Notes: generated by a model from the sequence alone, not told the origin. 64,000 bases of DNA from Anoxybacillus mongoliensis (GCF_014201515.1 NZ_JACHEQ010000005.1:1-64000); one strand, 5' to 3'. Positions 47,848-56,878 are shown, numbered from the stretch's first letter. Program-made: numbers and translations.

Positions 47848-47879
47848 CCCACGGGGGAGGGGCGCCCCTCCCCCGTGGG
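47848..47879. repeat. 32-bp perfect GC-rich palindrome
   Basis: Two 16-base arms (CCCACGGGGGAGGGGC and complement) with no loop, about 90% G+C in an AT-rich neighbourhood. Likely a transposon-end hairpin or an extremely stable RNA stem. Confidence 0.85.
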
Positions 47880-48175
47880 TCGCAAACATATTTCACAAAC
47901 ATCGGGGTTGGACTTTTCGCGATGTTCCTGGATAATGATCTTGAGGCTCATCGGGGACACTCTTCTTCCTCCTGTAGCCTTGACTACTCGTGAAGTCTGT
48001 CTCCCCGGCTCCTGTTCGGACGTCTAACCCGCAGGCTTTTCCCGTTGGTTCCCCATGCTGGAAGGAGCAGCTTCCAGGCAGCCCATGGCCCAACGTGAGT
48101 TCTCATACGCGAGGGTGACTGGTCAACAAGCGCGATCCGGGGGCATCCCGAAGAGTCCCACCCCCACGATCCTAC
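47880..48175 (-). ncRNA. GC-rich structured region, possible mobile-element RNA scar
   Basis: About 300 bases without a convincing gene, much richer in G+C than the flanks. A long stem is visible: CGTTGG pairs with CCAACG, CCATG with CATGG, and an inner CTGGAAG-GAGCAG-CTTCCAG closes it. On the minus strand short frames give LGHGLPGSCSFQHGEPTGKA, reminiscent of the untranslated or C-terminal ends of IS200/IS605 TnpB elements. I read it as the structured end of a lost element. Low confidence in the class, higher in the structure. Confidence 0.35.
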
Positions 48176-48206
48176 TTATCCATTTTTATAAATTTATATG
48201 AATGAT

Positions 48207-48237
48207 AAAAGCCCTTAATTAACATAAGGGCTGTTTT
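48207..48237 (-). terminator. Terminator of the oxidase fusion gene
   Basis: AAAAGCCCTTA-ATTAACA-TAAGGGC followed by TGTTTT. With the oxidase on the minus strand the complementary T run follows the stem. Confidence 0.8.
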
Positions 48238-48241
48238 ATGT

Positions 48242-50269
48242 TTAGGATAGCCACGCAAAATCGATGTCTTGGTCATCGTCTGTCCAATCAAACCAGTGCG
48301 TACCTGTATTATCCGCACCATTATCAGGATCTTTGTAAGCGACATGTAAATCGCCTGCATAAGAACCGTTTTTATCATATCCAATTCCACAAACAAAATG
48401 ATATTCGATTGATGTTCCACCAGAGTCAAATAAATCAAAACGGATGGCAACAGGAGCGTTGCTATCTATGGCACCAATAAACTTAGAACTATTCCCAACC
48501 GCATCTGTTACTGTATTAGAGCTCCAAGCATTACTTGTATGGTAAACGTGTGTAAGAGCACCGTTGGTCCACATTGTAATTGTTGTTCCTAACCATGTAC
48601 TCCCCATCTCGTTATAAAGATGATTAACTAACGCGGCCCATGAGCCATAATAAGAGTTATCTCGAACATTATAACCTAACTCATCATGATAATAATCCAT
48701 AATCATAGCGGCTACTGTTGGACCACAAGCTGAATTCGGATTATTAATTGCGGAACTACGCTGATAGATACGGTCAACGCCACTTAATACTTTATAGTCT
48801 GTAGCGGCGATATCTGGGGTATAGTCCGATTTGTAGTCGGTATATTTGACCTCTGTCACCATTCCCGCTGACGCATGGTGCAAGTCGTGGCAATGGAACA
48901 TCCAATTTCCCGGATTATCTGCTTGAAATGCGACAACATATTCTTCACCCGGATTTATATTTAACGTATCTTTAATCAATGGAGAGCCTGTAATAGGCTT
49001 CCCGTTTTTGCTTAATACTTGGAAGAAATGTCCGTGTAAATGCATCGGGTGGACGTCCATAGGTGAATGGTTCACGAATTTGACTTTGACGAGATCGCCT
49101 TTTTTCACGTTGATTGGCGCTATGTCAGGATACGTTTTCCCATTAATCGTGAAAACCACCCCATTTTTGCCCATTGCTGTTCCTAAATTCATTGTGTATT
49201 CGACATCATATGTTTGGTCTAATGTAAATCGAGCCGGTTTCTGTTTTCCGTATGTCGTTATATCTACAACAGGAAGCGTTTCTTTTGCATTTGCTTTGTC
49301 CGTATGGCTTGTTTGTCCTTCGTATTGAATTTTCACTTTCATGCCATCGGTGCCTTTCATATTTCCATGGCATTCTAGTAACCATTCGCCTGGATTATTC
49401 GCTATAAATTCAATGTCGTAACGCTCGCCGGGAGCGATATTTAACAATTCGTCTTTGATTGGTTGTGGGCTGTTGATCGGCTGACCATCCGTTGCGACAA
49501 TTTGAAACTCATGTCCGTGCAAATGAAGCTTGTGGGACATGTACCCTGCGTTAATTAGGCGAAGCCGTACTTTTTCTCCTTTTTTTACTTTTAACGGTTC
49601 AATGGCCGTTCCGCTCTTTCCGTTTATAGTGAAAATATCGTACATGCTCATATCATGCATCATCCCATTGCCACCGTGATGCATATTTGTATGCTGAGCA
49701 TGTCCGTTTGTTGACGATGTTTCTGGTTGACTCATCCATTCGTCTAGCACTAGCGTATAGTCTCGATCGACTTTTTCTTCCTTTTTCGGTTCGACGATCA
49801 GAGTGCCGTATAACCCTTTATCCACTTGCTCGGCGCTTTTTTGATGCGAATGATACCAATATGTCCCAGGGATCGTTGCCGTAAATTCATACGTAAATGT
49901 TTCGCCAGGTTTGACTGCGTCCATTGTGACGCCAGGTACGCCATCTTGGTTAATTGGAACAGGATAGCCGTGCCAATGAATCGCCGTCGGTTCTGGTAAT
50001 TCATTTTTAAAGACAATTTTTACGCGCTCTCCTTGCTTTACACGAATTTGCGCTCCGGGAACGGAACCGTTATACGTATAAACAGGAACGGTTATGTTGT
50101 CATTTATTTGCAACTGCGCCTCTTTTGCAACAAGATGAATTTCTTGTCCGGACAATACGTCCGATCGTTTCGTTTTTTCTTTATGCTCTGTTGAATGATG
50201 TGGAGAATGATTTGTGCATGCAGCAGTGAACGTAACGAGCACAGCTAACATAAACAGTTGTCGTAACAT
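48242..50269 (-). CDS. Multicopper oxidase fused to C39-like peptidase domain
   Basis: A 675-residue exported protein. It begins with a lipoprotein-like signal (LFMLAVLVTFTAACTN). Residues 40-480 form a three-domain multicopper oxidase with all copper sites: AIHWHGYP, WYHSHQ, HPMHLHGHFF and FHCHDLHHASAGM (type 1 Cys, His and Met). Such enzymes oxidise Cu(I), Mn(II) or phenols. From about residue 495 a different domain starts: NNPNSACGPTVAAMIMDYY with a probable catalytic Cys515, then EYHFVCGIGYDKNGSY (His) and VAYKDPDNG (Asp), the order of C39-like papain-fold peptidases. The join is in frame and without a stop. It lies 1.3 kb from copZ, so copper detoxification is likely. The fusion may be a natural design or the product of a deletion joining two genes. 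Confidence 0.88.
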   Translation of the reverse strand: MLRQLFMLAVLVTFTAACTNHSPHHSTEHKEKTKRSDVLSGQEIHLVAKEAQLQINDNITVPVYTYNGSVPGAQIRVKQGERVKIVFKNELPEPTAIHWHGYPVPINQDGVPGVTMDAVKPGETFTYEFTATIPGTYWYHSHQKSAEQVDKGLYGTLIVEPKKEEKVDRDYTLVLDEWMSQPETSSTNGHAQHTNMHHGGNGMMHDMSMYDIFTINGKSGTAIEPLKVKKGEKVRLRLINAGYMSHKLHLHGHEFQIVATDGQPINSPQPIKDELLNIAPGERYDIEFIANNPGEWLLECHGNMKGTDGMKVKIQYEGQTSHTDKANAKETLPVVDITTYGKQKPARFTLDQTYDVEYTMNLGTAMGKNGVVFTINGKTYPDIAPINVKKGDLVKVKFVNHSPMDVHPMHLHGHFFQVLSKNGKPITGSPLIKDTLNINPGEEYVVAFQADNPGNWMFHCHDLHHASAGMVTEVKYTDYKSDYTPDIAATDYKVLSGVDRIYQRSSAINNPNSACGPTVAAMIMDYYHDELGYNVRDNSYYGSWAALVNHLYNEMGSTWLGTTITMWTNGALTHVYHTSNAWSSNTVTDAVGNSSKFIGAIDSNAPVAIRFDLFDSGGTSIEYHFVCGIGYDKNGSYAGDLHVAYKDPDNGADNTGTHWFDWTDDDQDIDFAWLS

Positions 50270-50395
50270 TCTATTTCCCCTTTCTAAATCTTATTGCTAC
50301 TATTGTAAAATAAAAATATGGAGAATTTATGAATGTGGTTGACAGTTCTCGTTTCAGCATAAGATGAAGAAGAAAAAGAAAAAAGGAGAACGTGT

Positions 50396-50800
50396 ATGAA
50401 AAAATGGTTTTTGGTATTTAGCATGTTGCTTCTCTTTGCTTGCGGTGTATCAAAAGTGGATGAACGATATGAAGAGGAAGAAACCATCGCGTACGAAGTT
50501 GTAACAGGCGAACAGCTTCCACCACATGTAAAAGCGTTATATGATAAACAACATAAACAATTTCAAACGTACACGGTTCAACAAGATGACATGACGTATG
50601 CGATCATTCATCTCGGGGAAAGAAAAACAGGGGGATACGGGGTTGAAGTGACCGAGGTCCGATATAAAAAAGGCAAAGCAATCGTCTATTATAAAGAACA
50701 AAAGCCAGCACCAGATGCAATCGTTACACAAGCGTTAACGTATCCGAAAGTCGCTATAAAAATAAAAACAACGATTCCGATCGAAATAAAGAAAAAATAG
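50396..50800 (+). CDS. PrcB-domain lipoprotein
   Basis: A 134-residue lipoprotein (VFSMLLLFACGVS, lipobox LFAC). The mature part contains IIHLGERKTGGYGVEVTEVR, the signature of the PrcB C-terminal domain, first described in a protease complex. It stands alone, divergent from the oxidase gene. The exact role is unknown. AAAAGGAGAACG precedes the ATG. Confidence 0.75.
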   Translation: MKKWFLVFSMLLLFACGVSKVDERYEEEETIAYEVVTGEQLPPHVKALYDKQHKQFQTYTVQQDDMTYAIIHLGERKTGGYGVEVTEVRYKKGKAIVYYKEQKPAPDAIVTQALTYPKVAIKIKTTIPIEIKKK

Positions 50801-50825
50801 CTCTATGTGTTGGGCATAGAGCTAT
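50798..50825. terminator. Bidirectional terminator
   Basis: TAGCTCTATG-TGTTGGG-CATAGAGCTA between the convergent PrcB-like and desaturase-like genes. Confidence 0.8.
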
Positions 50826-52282
50826 TTGTCCATAGCAATCGCATCCGCCACGATCCATCCTGATAATGCGCAACCGAGCGAGCCTGCCCCAGGAAAAACA
50901 GTATCGCCACAAAGCCAAAGCCCTTCGACATTCGTTTGAGGTGCATACGTGGACAATAAACTGAAGGGACCATTTGGAATATAGCCACCTACTTTTCCGA
51001 ACGCACGGTGAGTAAAGCGAGCAAATGTTACAGGTGTGCCGACTAATTGAACATGTATATTCGTTAATGGGAATGTTTTATTCACACGTTGCAATATTTG
51101 TTCTGTAAGCATCTTTTTCTGTTCATCATACGCATGACGATTCCACCAATGAAGTGGTTCGGTATGCGTGGAAATCGTGATGGAACGTTTTCCTACAGGC
51201 GCCATTTGTCGATCAAACGGTGCGGAAGTGGACAATAAAAATTGATTTCCTTCACTCATCGGCTTTGTTTTGTCAACGATAAATTGATGGTATAAGCTAT
51301 CTGTCTGAAAGTTGTCGTCTACTCCCATGTAAATCGTAAACGCTCCCCAAGCCGGGCGTTTTTTTTCTTTTTCTTCGCGTATCGAAAATGTACGTTTAAT
51401 AGAATCGTCTAAAATGGCAAAAATACTATGGACAGAGCCGTTAAATACAACATGTTTTGCTTCGTACGTTTGGTTTCGATTTGTCGTCACAAGCCAATGG
51501 CGTTCTTTGCGAATGGAAATGACTTTCTCACGCATCCGTAATTCTCCGCCAAGCTGTTTGTAACGTTCTGCAAGTGCATGAACAACGGTTGCAAGACCGC
51601 CCTCAACGTAAAATGCACCGCGATGGAAGACGCTTAAGGCAACGGCGCCAAGTAAAGCAGGACAACGTTCAATCGTTGTTTGCACACTATCAACGAGTTG
51701 GCCGTTTAAAAAAGCGATAAACGTCTCGTCGTGAATGCCATAATGTTGCAGACGTTTCGCAATCGATTGAAATAAAAACGGTGCTGCGCTCAATAATTTT
51801 CGATCTGCTTTTTGTATCACTTCGAATATATGTTTCATCGTTTTTGGTGGAATCATCGGTCGTTTATATACAAAAGAAAGAAGTGCATCTGCAAGAGAAA
51901 ACATTTCTTTAAAAAAACGGACAATGGCTCCGCTATCTTTTGGAAACTGTTGGGCAATTTCTTCGAACCAACGCTCTTTTTGTTGGTAATAACGAATCGT
52001 CCGCTCAGAAAAGTGTACATCCATTACGGTGTGTAATAAATGAACGGGAGGAGAGGACATGCCGAGCTCATGAAAAAGTTGTGAAAATACACCATCTTCT
52101 TCAAATCCCATCCCAAGCGTCGCTCCTGCTTGAAAGCGAAACGACTGCCGTTCAAATTTTCCTGCGCATCCACCGAGTTCGTTTGCGGCTTCAAGCGTCA
52201 ATGTGCGATATCCCTTTTTCGCAAGAAGGGCGCTTGTTGTTACTCCTCCAAATCCTGTTCCAACGATTATGACATCGTACAA
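50822..52282 (-). CDS. CrtI/phytoene desaturase-like FAD oxidoreductase
   Basis: A 486-residue protein from a TTG at 52282 (GAAGGTG six bases upstream); the frame continues to 52648 but that part overlaps the divergent photolyase and has no family match. The N terminus YDVIIVGTGFGGVTTSALLA is an FAD Rossmann loop followed by EAANELGGCAGKF. The C-terminal GLWLCGDTVFPGAGSLGCAL is the carotenoid-desaturase end motif. It probably acts on carotenoids or related lipids. It is divergent from a photolyase gene, a light-response pairing known in other bacilli. Confidence 0.85.
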   Translation of the reverse strand: MYDVIIVGTGFGGVTTSALLAKKGYRTLTLEAANELGGCAGKFERQSFRFQAGATLGMGFEEDGVFSQLFHELGMSSPPVHLLHTVMDVHFSERTIRYYQQKERWFEEIAQQFPKDSGAIVRFFKEMFSLADALLSFVYKRPMIPPKTMKHIFEVIQKADRKLLSAAPFLFQSIAKRLQHYGIHDETFIAFLNGQLVDSVQTTIERCPALLGAVALSVFHRGAFYVEGGLATVVHALAERYKQLGGELRMREKVISIRKERHWLVTTNRNQTYEAKHVVFNGSVHSIFAILDDSIKRTFSIREEKEKKRPAWGAFTIYMGVDDNFQTDSLYHQFIVDKTKPMSEGNQFLLSTSAPFDRQMAPVGKRSITISTHTEPLHWWNRHAYDEQKKMLTEQILQRVNKTFPLTNIHVQLVGTPVTFARFTHRAFGKVGGYIPNGPFSLLSTYAPQTNVEGLWLCGDTVFPGAGSLGCALSGWIVADAIAMDK

Positions 52283-52319
52283 TATAGTCACCTTCTTTTT
52301 TCTTTTTATTATACAATTA

Positions 52320-52338
52320 TTGAACAAATATTGTACAA
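52320..52338. promoter_or_regulatory. Inverted repeat between divergent desaturase and photolyase
   Basis: TTGAACA-AATAT-TGTACAA (one mismatch) sits between the two genes. ATTGTATAAT on the minus strand and TACAAT on the plus strand look like -10 boxes on its flanks. A shared, possibly light-dependent regulator (LitR/CarH type) is an inference; no such gene is in the window. Confidence 0.45.
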
Positions 52339-52371
52339 TAAGAGCGTGTAAAAGATGAAAGGATGGGATAT

Positions 52372-53775
52372 ATGCATACAGCAGTTGTTTGGTTTCGCCG
52401 AGATTTTCGTCTGCACGATCATACAGCGCTCGCACAGGCACTTCATTGGGCCAAAGAAAGACAAGGGAAACTTCTTTTTTTCTTTCACTTTGACCCTTAT
52501 TTTTCAAACGAACGAACGTATCATCATGAATATTTTTTTCAAACAGTAGAACAGTTTCGACAAACGTTGCGTCAACAATACGGGATACATGTACACATTT
52601 TGCATGGAGATGTGGATGATGTATTTGTTCGACTAATTCGTTGTACACGTATGAATGCCATATTTTTTAATAAAGACGAAGTCGGGCGTGGAAAAGAGCG
52701 GGACGATTACGTTCAGGCGTTGTTACAAAAGCATGGTGTTGACGTATATGCATATGATGATGCACATATGCACGAGGCATTTGATGTGCTGAAAGCAGAT
52801 GGAACTCCTTATAAAGTATATACACCGTATTACCGTGCCTGGCGGAAACGTCCGAAACGTTTCCCACTTTCTATTGATATGGATCTATTGTGTGCACATA
52901 TGTTGCATATCACACCGCTGTCAGAAGATGACGAACGCGCTTTTACGCATTGGCTTTCAAAATGTACGAAACGTTGGGAGCGTACGAGTGAACAAGATGC
53001 GCTGATCGCTCTACAACATTTTATCGAAACAGCTCTTCCACATTATGACAAAAAGCGTGATATTCCGAGCGTTGCGGGAACGAGTCGATTATCTCCACAT
53101 TTAAAAACAGGAACGATTTCGATTCGGACGGTTTTTCATGCTGTTGTTCAACAATTTGGCAATAGCTATGACGAAGCGGTAGAAACATATATAAAAGAAT
53201 TAGCATGGCGTGATTTTTACCATATGATTTACGCGCATTTTCCATTTACAAAGACAGAAGCGTTTATAGAAAAGTATCGTCATCTTCCATGGTCACGCGA
53301 TGATGAACGGTTTCAAGCTTGGAAAGAAGGAAAAACAGGGTTTCCGATCGTTGATGCAGGGATGCGCCAATTAAAAGAAGAAGGGTGGCTGCACAATCGT
53401 GTTCGCATGATTGTTGCATCATTTTTAACAAAAGATTATTTGATCGATTGGCGCATGGGTGAGCAATATTTTCAGCACATGTTAATCGACTATGATGAAG
53501 CATCAAATATTGGAGGGTGGCAATGGGCTGCTTCTGTCGGGACGGACGCTGTGCCGTATTTTCGTGTGTTTAACCCGATTGAACAATCGAAAAAATTTGA
53601 TCCGGATGGCATGTATATTCGCACATATGTACCAGAACTTGCTTTTTTCCCTTCGCCACATATTCATGAACCGTGGAAAAGCAACTTCAACATCAATTAT
53701 CCTGCGCCGACAGTCGATCATCGCCTGCAACGCCAACGTGCGATTGCGTTATTTCAGATGAGTGAACTAGTATAA
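52372..53775 (+). CDS. Deoxyribodipyrimidine photolyase
   Basis: A 467-residue photolyase/cryptochrome from the ATG at 52372 (AAAGGA upstream). The N-terminal antenna domain starts HTAVVWFRRDFRLHDHTAL. The FAD domain has ELAWRDFYHMIYAHFP, WKEGKTGFPIVDAGMRQL, GWLHNRVRMIVASFLTKD and IGGWQWAASVGTDAVPYFR, the class I CPD photolyase signature. It repairs UV-induced pyrimidine dimers with blue light. Confidence 0.96.
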   Translation: MHTAVVWFRRDFRLHDHTALAQALHWAKERQGKLLFFFHFDPYFSNERTYHHEYFFQTVEQFRQTLRQQYGIHVHILHGDVDDVFVRLIRCTRMNAIFFNKDEVGRGKERDDYVQALLQKHGVDVYAYDDAHMHEAFDVLKADGTPYKVYTPYYRAWRKRPKRFPLSIDMDLLCAHMLHITPLSEDDERAFTHWLSKCTKRWERTSEQDALIALQHFIETALPHYDKKRDIPSVAGTSRLSPHLKTGTISIRTVFHAVVQQFGNSYDEAVETYIKELAWRDFYHMIYAHFPFTKTEAFIEKYRHLPWSRDDERFQAWKEGKTGFPIVDAGMRQLKEEGWLHNRVRMIVASFLTKDYLIDWRMGEQYFQHMLIDYDEASNIGGWQWAASVGTDAVPYFRVFNPIEQSKKFDPDGMYIRTYVPELAFFPSPHIHEPWKSNFNINYPAPTVDHRLQRQRAIALFQMSELV

Positions 53776-53801
53776 AAGCCCGCTTGATGAAGTGGGCTTT
53801 T
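53774..53801 (+). terminator. Intrinsic terminator
   Basis: AAAAGCCC-GCTTGATGAAGT-GGGCTTTT. Confidence 0.8.
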
Positions 53802-53948
53802 CATTTTTGTTGCGACTAAGACGTAAAGTTTGTGAAGGATTATAAACAAAGAAAAAAGAATAGGAATAAATATCATCTATGTTAGACGGATTGTATAGCA
53901 CTATTCATCACCAAGTAAGGAATAAACGAAGAAGGGAAGGAAAACGAG

Positions 53949-55388
53949 ATGAGAACAGCAATCGAAAGAAAGAAGTTCTATATTAATGGTGAATGGGTCG
54001 AAGCACAGTCGTATACCAAGCTTTTCTCCCCGTATTCTAGCGAAGTGTTAGCGGAGATTCCACTTGCGTCAGAGCAAGATGTGAAGCGGGCGATTGCGGC
54101 TGCGTACGAAACACGGAAAAAGATAAAAAAAATACCAGCGCATGAGCGGGCGGCGATTTTAGAACGAGTCGTTTCGTTCCTACAACAACGCGCAGAAGAA
54201 GCGGCTACGATTATCGCAAAAGAAGCAGCAAAACCAATCACGACCGCTAAAGCAGAAGTCGCACGCACGATTCAAACGTATAAATTTGCGGCGGAAGAGG
54301 CGAAACGGATTCACGGAGAAACAATTCCGCTTGATGCCGCACCGGGTGGAGAGCATCGCGTCGCATTTACGATGCGAGAGCCAATTGGAGTCATTGGAGC
54401 GATTACACCGTTTAACTTTCCGATGAATTTAGTAGCACATAAACTAGGTCCCGCGATTGCAGCAGGAAACACCGTTGTATTGAAACCAGCCAGCCAAACG
54501 CCGCTTTCTGCGTATTTTATTGCGGAGTTGTTTGAACAGGCGGGACTGCCGAAAGGGGCGCTTAATGTCGTAACTGGAAGTGGAAAAACAGTCGGCGACC
54601 AAATTGTTACAGATCCTCGTGTGAGTATGGTGACGTTTACTGGAAGCCCAGAAGTAGGCATCGGCATTCGCAACAAGGCGGGTCTAAAGCGTGTGACGCT
54701 AGAGTTAGGGTCAAACTCCGCAGTCATCGTTGATGAAAAAGTCGACGTCGACCGAATTATTCCACGGTGCGTCGTCGGTGCTTTCTCGTTCCAAGGACAA
54801 GTGTGTATTTCGTTGCAACGCATTTATGTGCATAAAAATCGGTATAAAGAGTTCGTTGAAAAGTTTACTGAAGCGGTGAAACAGTTGAAAGTCGGTGATC
54901 CGCTTGACCCAAGCACAGACGTTTCGGCTCTTATTTCTGAAAAAGACGTTGAGCGTTCGTTACAATGGATTGAGGAAGCAAAACAAAACGGTGCGACCGT
55001 AGCGATCGGTGGAGAACGGCAGGGAAATATTTTGTTGCCGACTGTCATTTTAGATGCGGCGCCAACGATGAAAGTATCGTGCCAAGAAGTGTTTGCGCCA
55101 ATTGTATTAATTAATCAAGTGTCTTCCATCGATGAAGCAATTGAACGAGTTAATGACTCGCGCTACGGATTGCAAGCCGGCATATATACAGACAACGTTC
55201 ATACCGCATGGGACGCAGCCGAGAAACTGCATGTTGGTGGAGTGTTGATTAATGACATTCCAACGTTCCGTGTCGATCATATGCCGTATGGTGGGGTAAA
55301 AGAAAGTGGCTTCGGACGTGAAGGCATTCGATATGCAATAGAAGAAATGACAGAATTAAAGTTGATTATTTTTAATCGGAATCGGTAA
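53949..55388 (+). CDS. NAD(P)-dependent aldehyde dehydrogenase
   Basis: A 479-residue dehydrogenase. GAITPFNFPMNLVAHKLGPA and AAGNTVVLKPASQTPL bind the cofactor, FTGSPEVGIGI precedes the general-base Glu in VTLELGSNSAVIV, and the catalytic Cys is in FSFQGQVCISLQRIYV. The FSFQGQVCIS form occurs in lactaldehyde and phosphonoacetaldehyde/sulfolactaldehyde dehydrogenase relatives. The substrate cannot be told from context. AAGGGAAGG precedes the ATG. Confidence 0.93.
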   Translation: MRTAIERKKFYINGEWVEAQSYTKLFSPYSSEVLAEIPLASEQDVKRAIAAAYETRKKIKKIPAHERAAILERVVSFLQQRAEEAATIIAKEAAKPITTAKAEVARTIQTYKFAAEEAKRIHGETIPLDAAPGGEHRVAFTMREPIGVIGAITPFNFPMNLVAHKLGPAIAAGNTVVLKPASQTPLSAYFIAELFEQAGLPKGALNVVTGSGKTVGDQIVTDPRVSMVTFTGSPEVGIGIRNKAGLKRVTLELGSNSAVIVDEKVDVDRIIPRCVVGAFSFQGQVCISLQRIYVHKNRYKEFVEKFTEAVKQLKVGDPLDPSTDVSALISEKDVERSLQWIEEAKQNGATVAIGGERQGNILLPTVILDAAPTMKVSCQEVFAPIVLINQVSSIDEAIERVNDSRYGLQAGIYTDNVHTAWDAAEKLHVGGVLINDIPTFRVDHMPYGGVKESGFGREGIRYAIEEMTELKLIIFNRNR

Positions 55389-55394
55389 TGCTTA

Positions 55395-55425
55395 CCCGTA
55401 CTATCAAATGGTAGTACGGGGTTTT
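55395..55425 (+). terminator. Intrinsic terminator
   Basis: CCCGTACTA-TCAAATGG-TAGTACGGG followed by GTTTT. Confidence 0.8.
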
Positions 55426-55447
55426 ACGTCGAAGAGAGGTGTTTTTC

Positions 55448-56440
55448 TTGACCATTTTCGTCCGCATAGTTGTTGATGTCATGTTGCCGTTATTTTTGTT
55501 GATTGGCGCAGGGGCGTATTTGCATCGATTGTTTCATTTTGATATGAAGACGTTGTCGAAAATCACGACGTACTTTTTACTTCCAGCGGTAGGGTTTGTG
55601 AACGTCTATGAAAGTGACATGAAAAGCGATGTATTGTTCGATGTTTTTTTCTTTCTTGTTTTACAAGCTGGGACGCTCATCGTTCTTAGTGCGATGATGG
55701 CAAAATGGCTAAAGCTTGACCGCAGCTTAGGAGCTACGTTTCAAAATACGATTGTCCTTAACAATTCCGGCAATTTTGGCATTCCAGTAAGTCAACTTGT
55801 GTTTCGCCAAGAGCCGTTAGGTTTGTCGATCCAAATTGTCGTAACGATTTTTCAAAACTTTTTAACGAACACGTATGGATTGTTTCAGTTTATTTCTGCA
55901 AGTAAAAATAAAGGGACAATGAGTCGTGAATTTTTAAAAAATCCAATTATTTATGCGCTAATCATTGGTGTCATTTGTCGATTTTTTCATATTTCAGTAC
56001 CGACATTGATTTGGCAACCGCTTACACATGTCGCTGATGCCTTTCTGGCAATTGCTTTGCTGACGTTAGGTGCTCAACTTGCTTATATGAACATCAAACA
56101 GATTCCGCGTCTTATGTTTTTAACGATCAGCAGTCGGCTCATTATATCGCCTTTGATTGCTTTTTCTATCATCTTGCTTTTACATATCGAAGGGACGACA
56201 GCCCAAGCGCTGCTTATTGCTAGTGCATATCCTTGTTCGCGAAATACAGCGTTATATGCATTACAATACAACCATCATCCAGAATATGCTGCTCAAGCTG
56301 TATTTTTATCTACGTTAGACGGTATCGGGTGTCATCGGGCTTGCCCGTGTTTATTTTTAACTTGCATGCCAAAGGAGTGCTCTGACCTCGCTCCTTTGGC
56401 AATGTTTGTTCGATTATTTACGTATAACCGGAACCCATAA
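55448..56440 (+). CDS. AEC-family transporter with probable C-terminal frameshift
   Basis: About 330 residues from a TTG at 55448 (GAGAGG upstream). The membrane protein shows the auxin efflux carrier family features: DVMLPLFLLIGAGAYLHRLF, TIVLNNSGNFGIPVSQLVF and LLIASAYPCSRNTALYALQY. Up to AVFLSTL near base 56317 the sequence is normal; then it turns to GIGCHRACPCLFLTC, hydrophilic and cysteine-rich. Read one base later, the DNA gives TVSGVIGLARVYF and a TAA at 56358-56360, the expected last helix of the family. A one-base insertion (or sequencing error) near 56317-56320 therefore likely spoils the last helix and lengthens the protein by about 27 residues into the neighbouring terminator. 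Confidence 0.85.
   Translation: MTIFVRIVVDVMLPLFLLIGAGAYLHRLFHFDMKTLSKITTYFLLPAVGFVNVYESDMKSDVLFDVFFFLVLQAGTLIVLSAMMAKWLKLDRSLGATFQNTIVLNNSGNFGIPVSQLVFRQEPLGLSIQIVVTIFQNFLTNTYGLFQFISASKNKGTMSREFLKNPIIYALIIGVICRFFHISVPTLIWQPLTHVADAFLAIALLTLGAQLAYMNIKQIPRLMFLTISSRLIISPLIAFSIILLLHIEGTTAQALLIASAYPCSRNTALYALQYNHHPEYAAQAVFLSTLDGIGCHRACPCLFLTCMPKECSDLAPLAMFVRLFTYNRNP
56367..56401. terminator. Bidirectional terminator
   Basis: TGCCAAAGGAG-TGCTCTGACCTCG-CTCCTTTGGCA, a perfect 11-base stem. It lies right after the ancestral stop of the AEC gene but inside its shifted frame. Confidence 0.75.
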
Positions 56441-56878
56441 TTCACTTTCTGGCAGGTGATTTGGTGCGTAGTAACATTCAATACATGGAGCATTAGCAAG
56501 TTCATATTGAGAAGAAGGGAGCCATTCATATAATTGCTTCCACGCTTCAGCTACGTTTGAAATCACTGCCCACGTGTCGTGAGAGATCGTCATATATTGC
56601 ATATCGCTTGGAACTTCTCCATCATAACGCACCCCCATAAAATAAATAAACTCCTCATCTGTAATTTTCGCTTCTTTCCCACAAACACCTAATAGCCCTT
56701 CAAGCGTGCATTTTGGACGCTCCCATGAGAGATCAATTAGTTTTTGCATAAACCCATCCTTTTTGGCATGATCCCAAAGCGAAGAAATCGTTTGGAATGC
56801 TTCGTTTGTTTTCACGCGGTATCCTTTTCCTACAATGGTTAATTCAAATGGAATCGTCTCAATTTTGTGCTGCTCCAT
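56414..56878 (-). CDS. GyrI-like/AraC effector-binding domain protein
   Basis: A 154-residue stand-alone effector-binding domain. IPFELTIVGKGYRVKTNEAF, YFMGVRYDGEVPSDMQYMTI and the ending SELWVPVIRK match GyrI-like small-molecule binding domains (SOUL/AraC-C fold). No DNA-binding domain is attached. Function unknown, possibly binding or hydrolysing a toxic small molecule. Confidence 0.8.
   Translation of the reverse strand: MEQHKIETIPFELTIVGKGYRVKTNEAFQTISSLWDHAKKDGFMQKLIDLSWERPKCTLEGLLGVCGKEAKITDEEFIYFMGVRYDGEVPSDMQYMTISHDTWAVISNVAEAWKQLYEWLPSSQYELANAPCIECYYAPNHLPESELWVPVIRK

Noticed and set aside
47752-47889. N-terminal extension of the four-helix membrane protein
   Set aside because: It would translate through the 32-bp palindrome; the TTG at 47751 has a strong GAGGAGG site.
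52283-52648. N-terminal extension of the CrtI-like protein
   Set aside because: It overlaps the photolyase coding region and intergenic promoters; the FAD motif starts right after the TTG at 52282.
54311-54823. 170-residue minus-strand frame inside the aldehyde dehydrogenase
   Set aside because: Antisense shadow; composition unlike a real protein.
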